Shown: positions 9,960-20,290, counted from the stretch's first letter. The stretch: 64,000 bases of DNA from Cryobacterium sp. PH31-AA6 (GCF_030063195.1 NZ_JASISS010000003.1:124001-188000), one strand, 5' to 3'. Numbers and translations: made by a program. Notes: generated from the letters alone by a model not told the origin.

Positions 9960-11213
9960 ATGCAGGATGCACCGCCCACCGTGGAGACCCCGTGGCCGGT
10001 CGCGCTGCTCGCGAATAAGATCCGCGGCTACATCGAACGGCTCGGCACCGCGTGGGTCGAGGGCGAGATCACCCAGTGGGGCGTCAGCGGCGGCAACGTC
10101 TACGGCAAGCTCAAAGACCTCGCCGAGGATGCCACCGTGGGTTTCACGGTCTGGTCCTCTGTCAAGGCCAGGCTCACCGACGACTTCAAGCAGGGTGACC
10201 GGGTGATCGCACTGGTCAAACCCAACTACTGGATCAAGGGCGGCACGCTCACCATGCAGGTGTTCGAGCTTCGCCACGTTGGCCTCGGCGACATGCTCGA
10301 ACGGCTCGAACGGTTGCGCAAACAGCTGGCCGGCGAGGGACTCTTCGACGCCTCCCGCAAATCGCCCCTCCCATTCCTCCCCCACTGCATCGGCCTGGTC
10401 ACCGGCAAGGATTCCGATGCGGAGAAGGACGTCATCCGCAACGCCCAGCTGCGCTGGCCGGCGGTGAAATTCCGGGTCAACCATGCCGCGATGCAGGGCG
10501 ACCGGATGGTGAACGAGGTGACCGCGGCCATCCAGGCACTCGACGCCGACCCGGAGGTCGACGTGATCATCGTGGCCCGCGGCGGCGGGGACTTCCAGAA
10601 CCTGCTCGGCTTCAGCGACGAGAAGGTGGTTCGCGCGGCCGCGGCCTGTGTCACCCCGCTGGTCAGCGCGATCGGCCACGAAGCCGACCGGCCGTTGCTC
10701 GACGAGGTCGCCGACCTTCGCGCGTCGACGCCGACGGATGCCGCCAAGCGCGTCGTACCCGACGTCTCCGACGAGCTCAACCGGGTGCAGCAGGCCCGAG
10801 CCCGGATCAGCACGCGACTGACCGGCATCATCGCCACCGAAATTGACCGGATCGGCCAGCTTCGCTCCCGGCCCGTGCTGAGCTCCCGTGGTTGGATCAT
10901 CGACTCCCGCGCCGAAGACCTCACCCGCTACGTCGCGCGCGGCACCGAACTCGTCGACCGGGCGGTGGAACGGGCGGACGCCACGATCGTCGACCTGCGG
11001 TCCCAACTGCGCGCCCTCTCGCCCCAGGGAACGCTCGACCGGGGCTACGCCATCGTGCAGCTCCCCGACGGCCATGTGCTCCGCCGCCCCGAACTGGCCC
11101 CGCCCACCACGAAACTCCTGATCACCCTGGCCGACGGCACCGTGTCGGCCATCGCGGACGGCGAGCCGGGCGACACCGCCGACGAGACCGCCGACCTGAT
11201 TGCGTCGAAATAG
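9960..11213 (+). CDS. xseA: Exodeoxyribonuclease VII large subunit
   Basis: 417 residues. With XseB it degrades single-stranded DNA to oligonucleotides during mismatch repair and recombination. An OB-fold domain (about 15-110, [20 protein letters not shown]) is followed by the catalytic domain with [20 protein letters not shown] and [20 protein letters not shown], and near the end [11 protein letters not shown]. The start is placed at ATG 9960, eight bases after GGGAGG; a TTG directly before it is also possible. First gene of a four-gene cluster. Confidence 0.96.
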   Translation: MQDAPPTVETPWPVALLANKIRGYIERLGTAWVEGEITQWGVSGGNVYGKLKDLAEDATVGFTVWSSVKARLTDDFKQGDRVIALVKPNYWIKGGTLTMQVFELRHVGLGDMLERLERLRKQLAGEGLFDASRKSPLPFLPHCIGLVTGKDSDAEKDVIRNAQLRWPAVKFRVNHAAMQGDRMVNEVTAAIQALDADPEVDVIIVARGGGDFQNLLGFSDEKVVRAAAACVTPLVSAIGHEADRPLLDEVADLRASTPTDAAKRVVPDVSDELNRVQQARARISTRLTGIIATEIDRIGQLRSRPVLSSRGWIIDSRAEDLTRYVARGTELVDRAVERADATIVDLRSQLRALSPQGTLDRGYAIVQLPDGHVLRRPELAPPTTKLLITLADGTVSAIADGEPGDTADETADLIASK

Positions 11214-11223
11214 AATGGATTCC

Positions 11224-11457
11224 ATGACCTCGCCAGCAGACGACCTTTCCGCTCTGAGCTACGAACAGGCCAGGGACGAACTCGTGCGCGTGGTGAACGC
11301 CCTCGAGCAGGGAGCCGCCACCCTCGAGGAGTCGCTCGCACTCTGGGAACGCGGCGAAGCACTCGCCCGCCGCTGCGAGGAGTGGTTGATCGGTGCCAAG
11401 GCGAGGCTGGACGCCGCGCGCGCCGGCCAGACCGACACCGCCGCAACCGCCGGATGA
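11224..11457 (+). CDS. xseB: Exodeoxyribonuclease VII small subunit
   Basis: 77 residues from ATG 11224 (ATG 11215 is an alternative). The family block [18 protein letters not shown] and [15 protein letters not shown] is clear; the protein is a short helical partner that activates XseA. It starts 10 bp after xseA and ends in an ATGA overlap with the next gene, so translation is probably coupled. Confidence 0.94.
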   Translation: MTSPADDLSALSYEQARDELVRVVNALEQGAATLEESLALWERGEALARRCEEWLIGAKARLDAARAGQTDTAATAG

Positions 11458-12125
11458 GCGCCGCCAAACGCCCGCCCCGCGTCGTCGCCGAACTCGGCCG
11501 CCCGGAGACACCGGAGGAGACCCGGATCAGGCTGGCCGAGAACTCCCGCGTCTATCGGGCTCGCAAGACCGTGAACAACCTGGTGCTGTCCCTGCTGGTG
11601 ACCGTGGCCGCCGTGCTCGTGCTCGTGTTGCTCGTGCCGCGCAGCGAGGCCCCGCTGGATCGCCCGGTCGATTTCGCCTCGGTGGCCGCGCAGCTGCAGA
11701 CCGGCATCGACGAACCGCTGCTGGTGCCGGAGCTCCCCGACGGCTGGCGGTCAAACGCCGCCCAATGGCGCGCCGGCGGTTCCGACAAGATCCCGTCCTG
11801 GTACATCGGCCTGCTCACCAAGGGCAACCAGTTCATCGGGCTGACCCAGGGCCTCGGCGCGAACCCGTCCTGGGTTTCCGCTCGGCTGAAGAATGCCCCG
11901 CCGGCCGATACGCGGCTCATCGACGGCGTCCGCTGGGACGTCTACCGCAACACGGCCCCGGAGAACGACCGCGGTAACTTCGATTACGCCCTGGTCACCG
12001 AGGCCGGAACGAGCGTCTACCTGCTCGTCGGCACCGCGTCCGAAACCGAGTTCGACGAGCTGGCCGGCGTGTTGGCCGCCCAGATCACCACCAACAGCAC
12101 CGGCGCCACGGGAGGCCAGGAATGA
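11454..12125 (+). CDS. DUF4245 domain membrane-anchored protein
   Basis: 223 residues from ATG 11454, overlapping xseB by 4 bp. One transmembrane helix (about 44-64, [20 protein letters not shown]) anchors a roughly 150-residue extracytoplasmic domain of the DUF4245 type ([38 protein letters not shown]). The function is unknown, but the xseAB-DUF4245 linkage is a recurrent actinobacterial neighbourhood. It overlaps the carbonic anhydrase gene by 4 bp. Confidence 0.88.
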   Translation: MSAAKRPPRVVAELGRPETPEETRIRLAENSRVYRARKTVNNLVLSLLVTVAAVLVLVLLVPRSEAPLDRPVDFASVAAQLQTGIDEPLLVPELPDGWRSNAAQWRAGGSDKIPSWYIGLLTKGNQFIGLTQGLGANPSWVSARLKNAPPADTRLIDGVRWDVYRNTAPENDRGNFDYALVTEAGTSVYLLVGTASETEFDELAGVLAAQITTNSTGATGGQE

Positions 12126-12775
12126 CAGGGAACGACGACTCGACCTCCACGCCGGCCAAGGTATGGCGTGAGCTCCAGCGGGGCAACGAACGCTTCGTGA
12201 GCGGTGAGCCCCGGCATCCGCGGCAGGACGTGGACCGGCGGGCCGAAATCGCCGTCGAACAGACTCCCGACGCGGCCCTCTTCGGCTGCAGCGATTCACG
12301 CCTGGCTGCGGAGATCATTTTCGACAAGGGCCTCGGGGACCTGTTCGTGGTGCGCAACGCCGGCCAGGTCATCTCCGATTCCGTGCTCGGCTCACTGGAG
12401 TACGCGGTGGCGGTGCTGCGCGTGCCGCTGATCCTCGTGCTCGGTCACGACGGCTGCGGAGCAGTGCGTGCCGCCATCGATTCGCAGGCGCCGGACGCCG
12501 GCGCGCTGCCCGTGCACATCGCGCAGATCATCGAGAAGATCGTGCCGGCCGTGCGCCGGGTGAGCGGGGTGCCGGACACGAAGCCGATCGACCCGCACAC
12601 CATCGACGCCCTCGCCGTGGGCCGTGAGCACCTGCGCGACACCGTCACCGAGCTGCTCGAGCGTTCGGAGATGATCAGCGACGCGGTCGCAGAAGGTACA
12701 TTGGCTATCGTCGGGGCGAACTACCGGCTGCTCGAGGGCCGGGCCGTGCCCGACATCGTCGTCGGCTCAGTCTGA
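12122..12775 (+). CDS. Beta-class carbonic anhydrase
   Basis: 217 residues. Interconverts CO2 and bicarbonate. Zinc ligands are visible as Cys in GCSDSRLAAEI (with the Asp/Arg dyad) and His/Cys in LGHDGCGAV; FVVRNAGQ is the conserved strand between. Length fits beta carbonic anhydrases. The start overlaps DUF4245 by 4 bp (ATGA), making it the last gene of the xseA-led cluster. Supplying bicarbonate for carboxylations is inferred. Confidence 0.95.
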   Translation: MTGNDDSTSTPAKVWRELQRGNERFVSGEPRHPRQDVDRRAEIAVEQTPDAALFGCSDSRLAAEIIFDKGLGDLFVVRNAGQVISDSVLGSLEYAVAVLRVPLILVLGHDGCGAVRAAIDSQAPDAGALPVHIAQIIEKIVPAVRRVSGVPDTKPIDPHTIDALAVGREHLRDTVTELLERSEMISDAVAEGTLAIVGANYRLLEGRAVPDIVVGSV

Positions 12776-12855
12776 ACCCGCAGCCCCGCCGCGTGGTCGC
12801 CGCACCCTGACGCTTTCCCCGCTCCCCGTCTGACAATCGAAAGGTAATACACACC

Positions 12856-14271
12856 GTGGTGGACAAGACCGCTGAAGCCGGCTTCCGGATCGAACACGAC
12901 ACGATGGGCGAGGTCCGGGTTCCCGCCCACGCCCTGTACGGCGCACAGACTCAGCGTGCCGTCGAAAACTTCCCCATCTCCGGCTCCGTGCTGGAGCCGG
13001 CGCAGATCGCGGCCCTGGCCCGGATCAAGAAGTCCGCGGCCCTGGCCAACGCCCGCCTCGGAGTTCTCGACGCGGACATCGCGAACGCGATCGCCGCGGC
13101 CGCCGACGAGGTGGCCACCGGCCGGTACGACGCCGAGTTCCCGATCGACGTGTACCAGACCGGTAGCGGAACCTCCTCGAACATGAACATGAACGAGGTG
13201 CTCGCCACCCTCGCCAGCCGCACTCTCGGCCGCCCGGTGCACCCCAACGACCACGTGAACGCCTCCCAGTCCTCGAACGACGTGTTCCCCACCTCCGTGC
13301 ACATCGCGGTGACCAGCGCATTGATCGACGACCTCATCCCGTCCCTCGACCACCTCGCCGTCGCCCTCGAGGCGAAGGCCGAGCTCTGGGCCGGCGCGGT
13401 GAAGGCCGGCCGCACGCACCTGATGGATGCCACCCCGGTCACCCTCGGCCAGGAGTTCGGCGGTTACGCGCGCCAGATGCGGCTCGGCATCGAGCGCGTG
13501 CGCACCGCACTCCCCCGGGTCGCCGAGGTTCCGCTCGGCGGCACCGCGGTCGGCACCGGCATCAACACACCGGCCGGCTTCCCGCAGCTCGTGATCGAGA
13601 TGCTCGTCGAAGAGACCGAACTGCCCGTGACCGAGGCCCGCGACCACTTCGAGGCGCAGGCCAACCGCGACGGGCTCGTCGACGCATCCGGCGCCCTGCG
13701 CACCATCGCGGTCAGCCTCACCAAGGTCTGCAACGACCTCCGCTGGATGGGTTCCGGCCCGAACGCCGGGTTCGGCGAGCTGCACATCCCCGACCTGCAG
13801 CCTGGCTCGTCGATCATGCCCGGCAAGGTCAACCCGGTCATCCCCGAGGCCGTGCTCATGGTCTGCTCGCGGGTCATCGGCAACGACGCCACCATCGCCT
13901 GGTCCGGAGCGTCCGGCTCTTTCGAACTGAACGTGGCCATCCCCGTGATGGGCACCGCGCTGCTCGAGTCGATCCGGCTGCTCTCCAACGCGACCCGCGT
14001 GCTCGCCGACAAGACCATTGACGGCCTGACCGCGAACCTTGAGCGTGCCCGCGCGCTGGCCGAGTCCTCGCCCGCGATCGTCACCCCGCTCAACCGGGTG
14101 ATCGGCTACGAGGCCGCCGCGAAGGTCGCCAAGCACTCGGTGGCGCAGGGCATGACGGTACGCGAATCGGTGATCGACCTCGGCTTTGTCGACCGCGGCG
14201 AGGTCACCCTCGAGCAGCTCGACGTTGCCCTCGACGTGCTCAGCATGACGCGTCCGCCGCAGGCTCGGTAG
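12856..14271 (+). CDS. fumC: Class II fumarate hydratase
   Basis: 471 residues from GTG 12856 with a GAAAGG ribosome site 12-17 bases upstream. Hydrates fumarate to L-malate in the TCA cycle. The superfamily signature [11 protein letters not shown], the substrate-binding [15 protein letters not shown] and the [18 protein letters not shown] block are all present, as is [11 protein letters not shown] with the catalytic His region. Transcribed alone after an 80-bp gap and closed by a strong hairpin. Confidence 0.97.
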   Translation: MVDKTAEAGFRIEHDTMGEVRVPAHALYGAQTQRAVENFPISGSVLEPAQIAALARIKKSAALANARLGVLDADIANAIAAAADEVATGRYDAEFPIDVYQTGSGTSSNMNMNEVLATLASRTLGRPVHPNDHVNASQSSNDVFPTSVHIAVTSALIDDLIPSLDHLAVALEAKAELWAGAVKAGRTHLMDATPVTLGQEFGGYARQMRLGIERVRTALPRVAEVPLGGTAVGTGINTPAGFPQLVIEMLVEETELPVTEARDHFEAQANRDGLVDASGALRTIAVSLTKVCNDLRWMGSGPNAGFGELHIPDLQPGSSIMPGKVNPVIPEAVLMVCSRVIGNDATIAWSGASGSFELNVAIPVMGTALLESIRLLSNATRVLADKTIDGLTANLERARALAESSPAIVTPLNRVIGYEAAAKVAKHSVAQGMTVRESVIDLGFVDRGEVTLEQLDVALDVLSMTRPPQAR

Positions 14272-14295
14272 CCTCCTCGCCGTTCTCCGGCCCGA

Positions 14296-14336
14296 ATCGC
14301 CCGTTCCGCCTGGCTGTCCAGGCTGGAACGGGCGAT
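14296..14336 (+). terminator. Bidirectional terminator between fumC and phoH
   Basis: ATCGCCCGTTCC (14296-14307) pairs perfectly with 14325-14336; an inner CCTGG/CCAGG pair extends the stem with a 4-nt loop. It lies between convergent genes. Confidence 0.8.
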
Positions 14337-14352
14337 CACTCCGCGGTGGGCG

Positions 14353-15708
14353 TTAGCCCGGTTCGTTGCCCTCGAGCATCTCGGTGACCAGGGCGGCGAT
14401 CGCGCTCCGCTCCGAGCGGGTGAGAGTCATGTGTGCGAAGAGCGGATGCCCCTTCAGCGTCTCGATCACGGAGGCCACCCCGTCGAAGCGGCCGACCCGG
14501 AGGTTGTCCCGCTGGGCGACGTCGTGGGTCAGCACGACCCGTGAGTTCTGTCCGATCCGGCTGAGCACCGTGAGGAGCACGTTCCGCTCCAGGGACTGTG
14601 CCTCGTCCACGATGACGAACGCGTCGTGCAGCGACCGGCCCCGGATGTGGGTGAGCGGCAGCACCTCGAGGATGCCGCGTTCGAGCACCTCCTCGAGCAC
14701 GTTCTCTGACACGATCGCCCCGAGCGTGTCGAAGACCGCCTGGGCCCACGGGCTCATCTTCTCGTTCGCGTCGCCGGGAAGGTAACCGAGCTCCTGACCG
14801 CCGACGGCGTACAGCGGCCGGAAGACCATGATCTTGCGGTGTTGCTGGCGCTCGAGCACGGCCTCGAGGCCGGCGCAGAGGGCGAGCGCCGACTTCCCCG
14901 TACCGGCTCGCCCCCCGAGCGACAGGATGCCGATCTCCGGGTCGAGCAGCAGGTCGATGGCCAGGCGCTGCTCCGCCGAACGGCCCTTCAGCCCAAAGAC
15001 GTCCCGGTCGCCGCGCACGAGCTTCATCTCGCCCTTGCCGGTGACCCGGCCGAGCGCGGAGCCGCGGTCGGAGTGGATGACCAGTCCCGTGTTGATGGGC
15101 ATGTCCTGCACGAGACGGGTGTGCATGACCTCCTTCTCGTAGAGGTCGCTGATCTGGTTGGACCCGAGGGTGATCTCGTCCATTCCGGTCCAGCCGGAAT
15201 CGACCGCAAGCTCGTGTCGGTACTCGTCGGCGAGGAGGCCGATCGAGGCCGCCTTGACCCGCAGCGGAAGGTCCTTCGAGACGACGGTCACGTTGAGGCC
15301 GTCATTGGCCAGGTTCATCGCCACGGCCAGGATGCGGGAGTCGTTGTCCCCGAGTTGCAGGCCGGACGGAAGCACCGACATGTTGGAGTGGTTCAGCTCG
15401 ACCCGGAGACTACCGCCGTCACCGACCGGGATCGGAAAATCGAGCCGTTCGTGCTTGACCCGCAACTCGTCGAGGAGGCGCAGTGCCTGGCGAGCGAAGT
15501 ACCCGATCTCCGGGTCGTTCCGCTTGGCCTCGAGCTCGGCGATCACGACAACGGGGAGCACGACCGAGTGCTCGGCGAAGCGAAAAATGGCCTTGGGATC
15601 GGACAGCAGGACTGAGGTGTCGAGTACGTAGGTGCATTCGGCTTGTTCGACACCCTGATTGCTCCGGGGCGAACCTTTTTGGTCGGTCTGATGAGCGGTC
15701 ACAGTCAC
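14353..15708 (-). CDS. PIN-PhoH family protein (PhoH2-type)
   Basis: About 451 residues from GTG 15708 (GTG 15702 also fits a GGTGGGAG ribosome site; the frame is open upstream without family-like sequence). An N-terminal PIN RNase domain ([16 protein letters not shown], acidic [10 protein letters not shown]) is fused to a PhoH ATPase: Walker [37 protein letters not shown], and Walker [13 protein letters not shown]. PhoH2 proteins are sequence-specific RNA helicase/RNases. No short antitoxin-like gene is seen next to it, so this is a stand-alone copy. The 15709-15918 stretch upstream holds no gene. Confidence 0.93.
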   Translation of the reverse strand: MTVTAHQTDQKGSPRSNQGVEQAECTYVLDTSVLLSDPKAIFRFAEHSVVLPVVVIAELEAKRNDPEIGYFARQALRLLDELRVKHERLDFPIPVGDGGSLRVELNHSNMSVLPSGLQLGDNDSRILAVAMNLANDGLNVTVVSKDLPLRVKAASIGLLADEYRHELAVDSGWTGMDEITLGSNQISDLYEKEVMHTRLVQDMPINTGLVIHSDRGSALGRVTGKGEMKLVRGDRDVFGLKGRSAEQRLAIDLLLDPEIGILSLGGRAGTGKSALALCAGLEAVLERQQHRKIMVFRPLYAVGGQELGYLPGDANEKMSPWAQAVFDTLGAIVSENVLEEVLERGILEVLPLTHIRGRSLHDAFVIVDEAQSLERNVLLTVLSRIGQNSRVVLTHDVAQRDNLRVGRFDGVASVIETLKGHPLFAHMTLTRSERSAIAALVTEMLEGNEPG

Positions 15709-15918
15709 TCCCACCCCGGCCTCGAAAGGCGCGGATTGTGTTGGCGAGCGGCCACGAGGTTCTCGAGCCGTACTTATGTGGCCGACTCGATCAGGCGCCA
15801 TACCTGATGGATGTGACGCTACTTTCCTAACGGTTCCATGGGAAGTACGACACGCCCATCGATATCAGACGGTAACCAATCCGTCACCCGGACGGCGACG
15901 CCGCGGTCCGTGGCGCGG

Positions 15919-17040
15919 TCAGTAGATTGCCGCGGAGGCATACGAGGTGAACGCCCCGCGGAGCATGTCGACCGTGTCGACCGAGAGCACCGCGTGGGCG
16001 CTGAGCCGCACCGTGCCGTCCCTGGTGGTGGCCGTCACACCGTGGTTGTGGAGCGCCGCGGTCAGCATCGTCAGCTGCGCCCGGGCGGGTTCGAGCACAA
16101 CGATTCCCGCACGTTCGCGCTCGTCGCGTGAGGACACCACCGGGATGGCGAACTCGTCGGCCAGATCGATGATCTCCGACACGTTCACCGCGACCGCGGC
16201 CTCGATGCTGGCGATGCCGAACCCGGCGATATCCTCGAGGGCGGTGGCGAAGCGCGCCTGAGCGATCGGGTCACCGTTGCTCACCCGGTATGCGTTGGCA
16301 CTCCGGCTCGGCGGCAACACCTCGTCCCACGGCTCGGCGGTATCCGTTCCGGCGAAGCCGGAGAACACCGGCACGAGTCGCTCAACGGCCCGGTCGCTGA
16401 GAGCGAGAAACCCGGTACTCCAGCCGGCCCTGGTCCACTTCTGACCGCCGGAGGCGACGACATCCGCCGCCTCGTAGGGCGCGTCGATGACCCCGAAACC
16501 CTGGATGGCATCGACGATGAGCAGACGGTCGCCGATGACCTGGCGGATGCCGTCCAGGTCGACCCGGTGGCCCGTGCGGGAGTCAACGAGGCAGACCGCG
16601 ACCGCGACGATGGCGGGGGTGAGCTGCTCCCTGATCTCCCCCGGTGTGACCCTGCCGTGCTCGGTGGCCAGCCAGACCGGCTCGACCACACGCAGCGCCT
16701 CGGCGGCGCGCACGGCGGCGAACGGGACGGTCGGGAAATCATTCGGGGAGAGGAGCACGCCCCCGGTCAGGCCGAACATGGCCTGCATGATGCCGGTGGT
16801 GGTGTTCGGCTCGCAGACGACCTGGTCGGCCCGGAAGCCGGTCGCGTGCGCAACCGCGGCGCGCAACCGCGCATCCTGCTCGTGCAGGTGGTCGAGGCTG
16901 CCGTAGCGGGCCCTGGAGAGCACTTCGGCCTGACCGAGCGTTTCGGCGACGACGGCCGCGGACATCGGTCCGACCCGGGCGTAGTCGAGGTAGCCGGGCT
17001 CCTCGAGGAAGCCCTCCGCGAACCGGTCGATGGCGTCCAT
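15919..17040 (-). CDS. Aminotransferase class V-fold PLP enzyme
   Basis: 373 residues from ATG 17040, chosen because it lies 7 bp after the uppS stop. Fold-type I PLP enzyme of the class V (cysteine desulfurase/isopenicillin epimerase-like) family: CEPNTTTGIMQAMFGL in the cofactor region, LLIVDAIQGFGV with the PLP-binding Asp, and the Schiff-base Lys in SGGQKWTRAGWSTG. The lack of a conserved desulfurase Cys loop cannot be judged by eye. Substrate unknown. Probably co-transcribed with uppS. Confidence 0.88.
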   Translation of the reverse strand: MDAIDRFAEGFLEEPGYLDYARVGPMSAAVVAETLGQAEVLSRARYGSLDHLHEQDARLRAAVAHATGFRADQVVCEPNTTTGIMQAMFGLTGGVLLSPNDFPTVPFAAVRAAEALRVVEPVWLATEHGRVTPGEIREQLTPAIVAVAVCLVDSRTGHRVDLDGIRQVIGDRLLIVDAIQGFGVIDAPYEAADVVASGGQKWTRAGWSTGFLALSDRAVERLVPVFSGFAGTDTAEPWDEVLPPSRSANAYRVSNGDPIAQARFATALEDIAGFGIASIEAAVAVNVSEIIDLADEFAIPVVSSRDERERAGIVVLEPARAQLTMLTAALHNHGVTATTRDGTVRLSAHAVLSVDTVDMLRGAFTSYASAAIY

Positions 17041-17047
17041 CAGGCTC

Positions 17048-17854
17048 CTAGCTGCCGAACCGGCGCTGGCGTTTGGCGAAGTCACGGAGGGCGCGGAGGA
17101 AGTCGACCTGGCGCAGGTCCGGCCCGAGGGCCTCGACGAAGTAGAACTCGCTGTGCGCGCTCTGCCAGAGCATGAAGTCGCTGATCCGTTGTTCGCCTGA
17201 GGTGCGGATGACCAGGTCGGGGTCGGGCTGGCCGCCCGTGTAGAGGTGCGCGCCGATCAGGTCGGGGGTGAGGGTCTCGGCGAGGTCGGCGAGTGTGCCG
17301 CCGCTCTCGAGGTGTGCGCCGACGATGCTGCGCATCGCGTCGGTGATCTCCGAGCGGCCGCCGTAGCCGACCGCGAGGTTGATGTGCAGCCCCTTCTTAC
17401 GCGCGGTGCGCGCCTCCGCGGCGTCCAGCGCCGCAACGAGGTCCTCGGGCAACCCGGTCTTGTTACCGACCTGCTGAACCCGCCAGTCCCGGTAACGGGA
17501 GAGCTCCTCCGCGAGTTTGGCGATGATCTTCGACAGCTCGGAGAGCTCTTCGCTCTCCCGGTTGGTCAGGTTGTCCGAGGAGAGCAGATAGAGCGTGACC
17601 ACCGAGATGCCGAGGTCGTCGCACCAGGTGAGGAACTCGAGCATCTTCGCGGCCCCGGCCCGGTGCCCGTGGGCCGCCGAATCGAAGCCGAGCTGCTTGG
17701 CCCAACGCCGGTTTCCGTCGATGATCATTGCCACATGGCCCGGCAGCACGGCCGGATTCAGCCCGCGACGAAGACGACGCTGGTACAACCCGTAGAGGAT
17801 GCCCCGCGCCCAGGGAATTTGCCGCTTTCGCACAACGTTCACGGTAGCCCACAT
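17048..17854 (-). CDS. uppS: Isoprenyl transferase (cis-prenyl diphosphate synthase)
   Basis: About 268 residues from ATG 17854 (GTG 17842 is possible). Extends allylic diphosphates with IPP in cis configuration to form undecaprenyl or decaprenyl diphosphate, the lipid carrier of wall synthesis. The catalytic region HVAMIIDGNRRWAKQLG, GHRAGAAKMLEFL, and the IPP-binding RTSGEQRISDFMLWQ are complete. Product chain length cannot be read from sequence. Divergent from the hemolysin III gene, 49 bp between starts. Confidence 0.93.
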   Translation of the reverse strand: MWATVNVVRKRQIPWARGILYGLYQRRLRRGLNPAVLPGHVAMIIDGNRRWAKQLGFDSAAHGHRAGAAKMLEFLTWCDDLGISVVTLYLLSSDNLTNRESEELSELSKIIAKLAEELSRYRDWRVQQVGNKTGLPEDLVAALDAAEARTARKKGLHINLAVGYGGRSEITDAMRSIVGAHLESGGTLADLAETLTPDLIGAHLYTGGQPDPDLVIRTSGEQRISDFMLWQSAHSEFYFVEALGPDLRQVDFLRALRDFAKRQRRFGS

Positions 17855-17891
17855 TGGCGCTCGCGTGCCGCAGCGGGCATGTGCTCTGTCG

Positions 17892-17903
17892 TATTCTGAC
17901 AAC
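17892..17903 (+). promoter_or_regulatory. -10 element of a probable leaderless transcript
   Basis: TATTCT at 17892-17897 is followed after 6 nt by ATG 17904 of the hemolysin III gene. No ribosome site is possible in this spacing, so the mRNA probably starts at or next to the ATG. Confidence 0.5.
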
Positions 17904-18605
17904 ATGGCCACCGAGGACGACATTCCCAACCTGCCGCTGATGGAGGAAGACACTCCCCACACGGATGATGTCAAGCCCACCTGGCGGGGCTGGATCCATG
18001 CGGGTACATTCCCGGTCACGATCATCGCCGGAATCGTTCTGCTCGTGCTCGCCCAGGGCGACGCGGCAAAGTGGAGCTCATTCGTCTTCGTGCTGAGTTC
18101 GATGCTCCTCTTCGGCAACTCGGCCCTGTACCACCGGTTCAACTGGAAACCGATGACCCGGATCGTGCTCAAGCGCATCGACCACGCGAACATCTTCCTG
18201 CTGATCGCCGGCTCGTACACGCCGATCGCGGTGCTCGCGCTGCCGCCGGCCAAGTCGATCCTGCTGCTCTCCCTGGTCTGGGGAGGCGCGATCCTCGGGA
18301 TCGCCTTCCGCGTCTTCTGGATCCACGCGCCGCGCTGGCTGTACGTTCCGCTCTACCTGGCGCTCGGCTGGGGCGCGCTCATGTTCATCGTCGATTTCTT
18401 CCAGGCGAACGCGGCGATGATGACCCTGATCATGATCGGCGGCCTGTGCTACTCCGTTGGCGCCGTGGTCTACGGCATGAAGAAGCCCAACCCGGTTCCC
18501 GGGGTCTTCGGCTTCCACGAGATCTTCCACAGCCTGACCGTGGTGGCGTTCCTCTGCCACTGGATCGCCATCCTGATCATCGCGACCCACCCGCTCTACC
18601 CCTGA
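17904..18605 (+). CDS. Hemolysin III family / PAQR-like membrane protein
   Basis: 233 residues from ATG 17904. About seven hydrophobic segments; conserved PAQR/HlyIII features are visible: SSMLLFGNSALYHRF (Ser and first His), RIDHANIFLLIAGSYTPI (Asp/His), and FGFHEIFHSLTVVAFLCHW with the C-terminal metal-binding histidines. Bacterial members are integral membrane proteins, possibly hydrolases acting on lipids such as ceramide-like substrates; cytolytic activity is not established for most. Divergent from uppS. Confidence 0.93.
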   Translation: MATEDDIPNLPLMEEDTPHTDDVKPTWRGWIHAGTFPVTIIAGIVLLVLAQGDAAKWSSFVFVLSSMLLFGNSALYHRFNWKPMTRIVLKRIDHANIFLLIAGSYTPIAVLALPPAKSILLLSLVWGGAILGIAFRVFWIHAPRWLYVPLYLALGWGALMFIVDFFQANAAMMTLIMIGGLCYSVGAVVYGMKKPNPVPGVFGFHEIFHSLTVVAFLCHWIAILIIATHPLYP

Positions 18606-18614
18606 CCGGGAGCG

Positions 18615-18911
18615 CTACGTGGTCGGCGTACCCTGACTGTCCGCATCACCATCGGTGGTCACGCCGGCGTCTGCCGCGGCTGCATTCGCAGCGATCTCGG
18701 CCGCGAGACGTTCCTTGATCTCTGCCCGGTAGGTGTTCCGGCGGACGCGGCGGTTCAGGTCCAGTGCCAACACCACGACCATGGCGGCGACGAAGAAGAT
18801 CGCGACGAAGCCGGCCGGCCCCGGCGTCACCGTCTCGGGATTGAACTCGGGCGGCGGGGTATTGGCGAGAACGAAGCCGGCGACCGGCCCAGCGAGCAGG
18901 AGCGCGGTCAC
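18615..18911 (-). CDS. Small conserved membrane protein of unknown function
   Basis: 98 residues from GTG 18911. Two hydrophobic stretches (about 1-16 and 31-50, GPAGFVAIFFVAAMVVVLAL) are followed by a charged helical region RRVRRNTYRAEIKERLAAEI and a low-complexity tail. It overlaps the mca stop by 4 bp (GTGA), so it is translationally coupled to mca. I do not recognise a named family; two-helix proteins beside mca seem common in this bacterial family. Confidence 0.8.
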   Translation of the reverse strand: MTALLLAGPVAGFVLANTPPPEFNPETVTPGPAGFVAIFFVAAMVVVLALDLNRRVRRNTYRAEIKERLAAEIAANAAAADAGVTTDGDADSQGTPTT

Positions 18912-19771
18912 GAATCCTCCTGCACGCCGGCGAAGAGATCGGATTCTGGCATGTCGGTGTCAACTTTCGATTCAACGAGTTGGAAGTCCTCGTACGGCCA
19001 GGCCTGGCGAATGAGGTCGTTCGGCCAGAAGAAGAAGCTGCTGCCCGGCGACACCTGGCTCGCGTGCGAACGGAGGGCCGCGTCCCGCGCTTCGAGGAAG
19101 TCGCCGACCGGAACGTGGGTCGTGGCCAGCTTCGGGTAGTTCTTCATCCACTCGCGTGCCTCGCCGAGCGGCTCCAGCAGCGGGGATTCCGGCTCGGTGA
19201 CGCTCAGTTCGAGGAACATGGCGTCGACCCGCTCGAGGTTGAAAATCCGGTCGTAGTACAGCTTGTCGACCTGCCAGGCAGGACCGGCATCCGGGTACCT
19301 GGCCGGGTCGGCCGCGGCCCGATAGGCCTCCATCGACACCCCGTGGCAGCGGATGTGGTCGGGGTGCGGGTAGCCGCCGTTCTCGTCGTAGGTGATGAGC
19401 ACGTGCGGCCGGAAGTCGCGGATCACGCGCACGACCGGCTCTGCCGAGATCTCCAACGGGATCGCGGCGAACGAGTTCGCGGGGACCGAGCCGTCGTCAT
19501 CCATGCCGGAGTCCTCGTAGCCCAACCAGCGGTGCTGCACGCCGAGGTGGTCCTGCGCGGCCCTCATCTCCAGCCGGCGGAGTCCGGATAGGTCCCGCTC
19601 GGCCATGGCGTGGCCGACCATCTCATCGTTGAGGATGCTGCCGCGCTCGCCCCCGGTGCAGCTGAGCACCATCACCTCGGCGCCGAGGCTCCGATAGTAC
19701 GCGTAGGTGGCCGCACCCTTGCTCGACTCGTCGTCGGGATGGGCGTGCACCGCCAAGAGTCGCAGTGTCAT
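18908..19771 (-). CDS. mca: Mycothiol S-conjugate amidase / MshB-like deacetylase
   Basis: 287 residues from ATG 19771, which follows a GGAGGAG ribosome site. Zinc amidase of the LmbE family that cleaves mycothiol conjugates, releasing a mercapturate for export; this is detoxification specific to mycothiol-making actinobacteria. AVHAHPDDESSKG carries two zinc ligands and the catalytic Asp; NGGYPHPDHIRCHG supplies the third ligand. Length and the internal FFWPNDLIRQAWPYEDF block favour Mca over MshB. Confidence 0.92.
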   Translation of the reverse strand: MTLRLLAVHAHPDDESSKGAATYAYYRSLGAEVMVLSCTGGERGSILNDEMVGHAMAERDLSGLRRLEMRAAQDHLGVQHRWLGYEDSGMDDDGSVPANSFAAIPLEISAEPVVRVIRDFRPHVLITYDENGGYPHPDHIRCHGVSMEAYRAAADPARYPDAGPAWQVDKLYYDRIFNLERVDAMFLELSVTEPESPLLEPLGEAREWMKNYPKLATTHVPVGDFLEARDAALRSHASQVSPGSSFFFWPNDLIRQAWPYEDFQLVESKVDTDMPESDLFAGVQEDS

Positions 19772-19816
19772 CAAACTCCTCCGAATTGCCCGATAGCCTT
19801 GAGATAAGACTAATCG

Positions 19817-20242
19817 GTGAACAGTGAGTGTGGATCCCCCGTGGCCCTGAACAGCAACCTCGACTCCCGGTACGGTCGCGCGCCCGGACGGGGGCTCCGC
19901 GACCGTCGACTGCTCTGGATCGGCGCCGGAACCCTGCTCACCGTGCTGGTGGGCGGGGTCGTCTGGATCGGGCTGGGCGGGTCGAAACCCCTGCTGGAGA
20001 CCAGGGACATCGGGCACAGCATCATCGATGAGAACAGCGTGAGCGTCACCTTCGAAGCATCGATCCCCGTCGGCCGTTCGGCGAGTTGCGCGGTGGAGGC
20101 CCTGAACGAGAGCTTCACGGTCGTAGGCTGGAAGGTGATCGACCTGCCGCCGAGCAACCTGTATTCGCGGGCTTTCACCGAGCTTGTCCGCACGAGCGAG
20201 CAGAGCAATACCGGATTGATTTACCGGTGCTGGCTGACCTAG
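19817..20242 (+). CDS. DUF4307 domain membrane protein
   Basis: 141 residues from GTG 19817, or 133 from GTG 19841. One transmembrane helix (about 32-53, LLWIGAGTLLTVLVGGVVWIG) then an extracytoplasmic domain of about 85 residues with a conserved Cys pair region (SASCAVEALNESF, IYRCWLT). Small actinobacterial membrane protein of unknown function, typically found between mca and greA as here. An AAGACT -10-like hexamer just upstream hints at a leaderless message. Confidence 0.87.
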   Translation: MNSECGSPVALNSNLDSRYGRAPGRGLRDRRLLWIGAGTLLTVLVGGVVWIGLGGSKPLLETRDIGHSIIDENSVSVTFEASIPVGRSASCAVEALNESFTVVGWKVIDLPPSNLYSRAFTELVRTSEQSNTGLIYRCWLT

Positions 20243-20253
20243 ACTGGTGACTT

Positions 20254-20278
20254 CGCCCTGACGTAATACGTCGGGGCG
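20254..20278 (+). terminator. Hairpin terminator after the DUF4307 gene
   Basis: CGCCCTGACG (20254-20263), loop TAATA, CGTCGGGGCG (20269-20278); 10-bp stem with one T-G wobble, 11 bp after the stop codon. Confidence 0.65.
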
Positions 20279-20290
20279 TCCGTTGTATAG

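Noticed and set aside
14353-15918. PhoH2-VapB-like toxin-antitoxin pair
   Set aside because: No small antitoxin-type frame with a ribosome site precedes the PIN-PhoH gene; the 210 bp upstream look non-coding.
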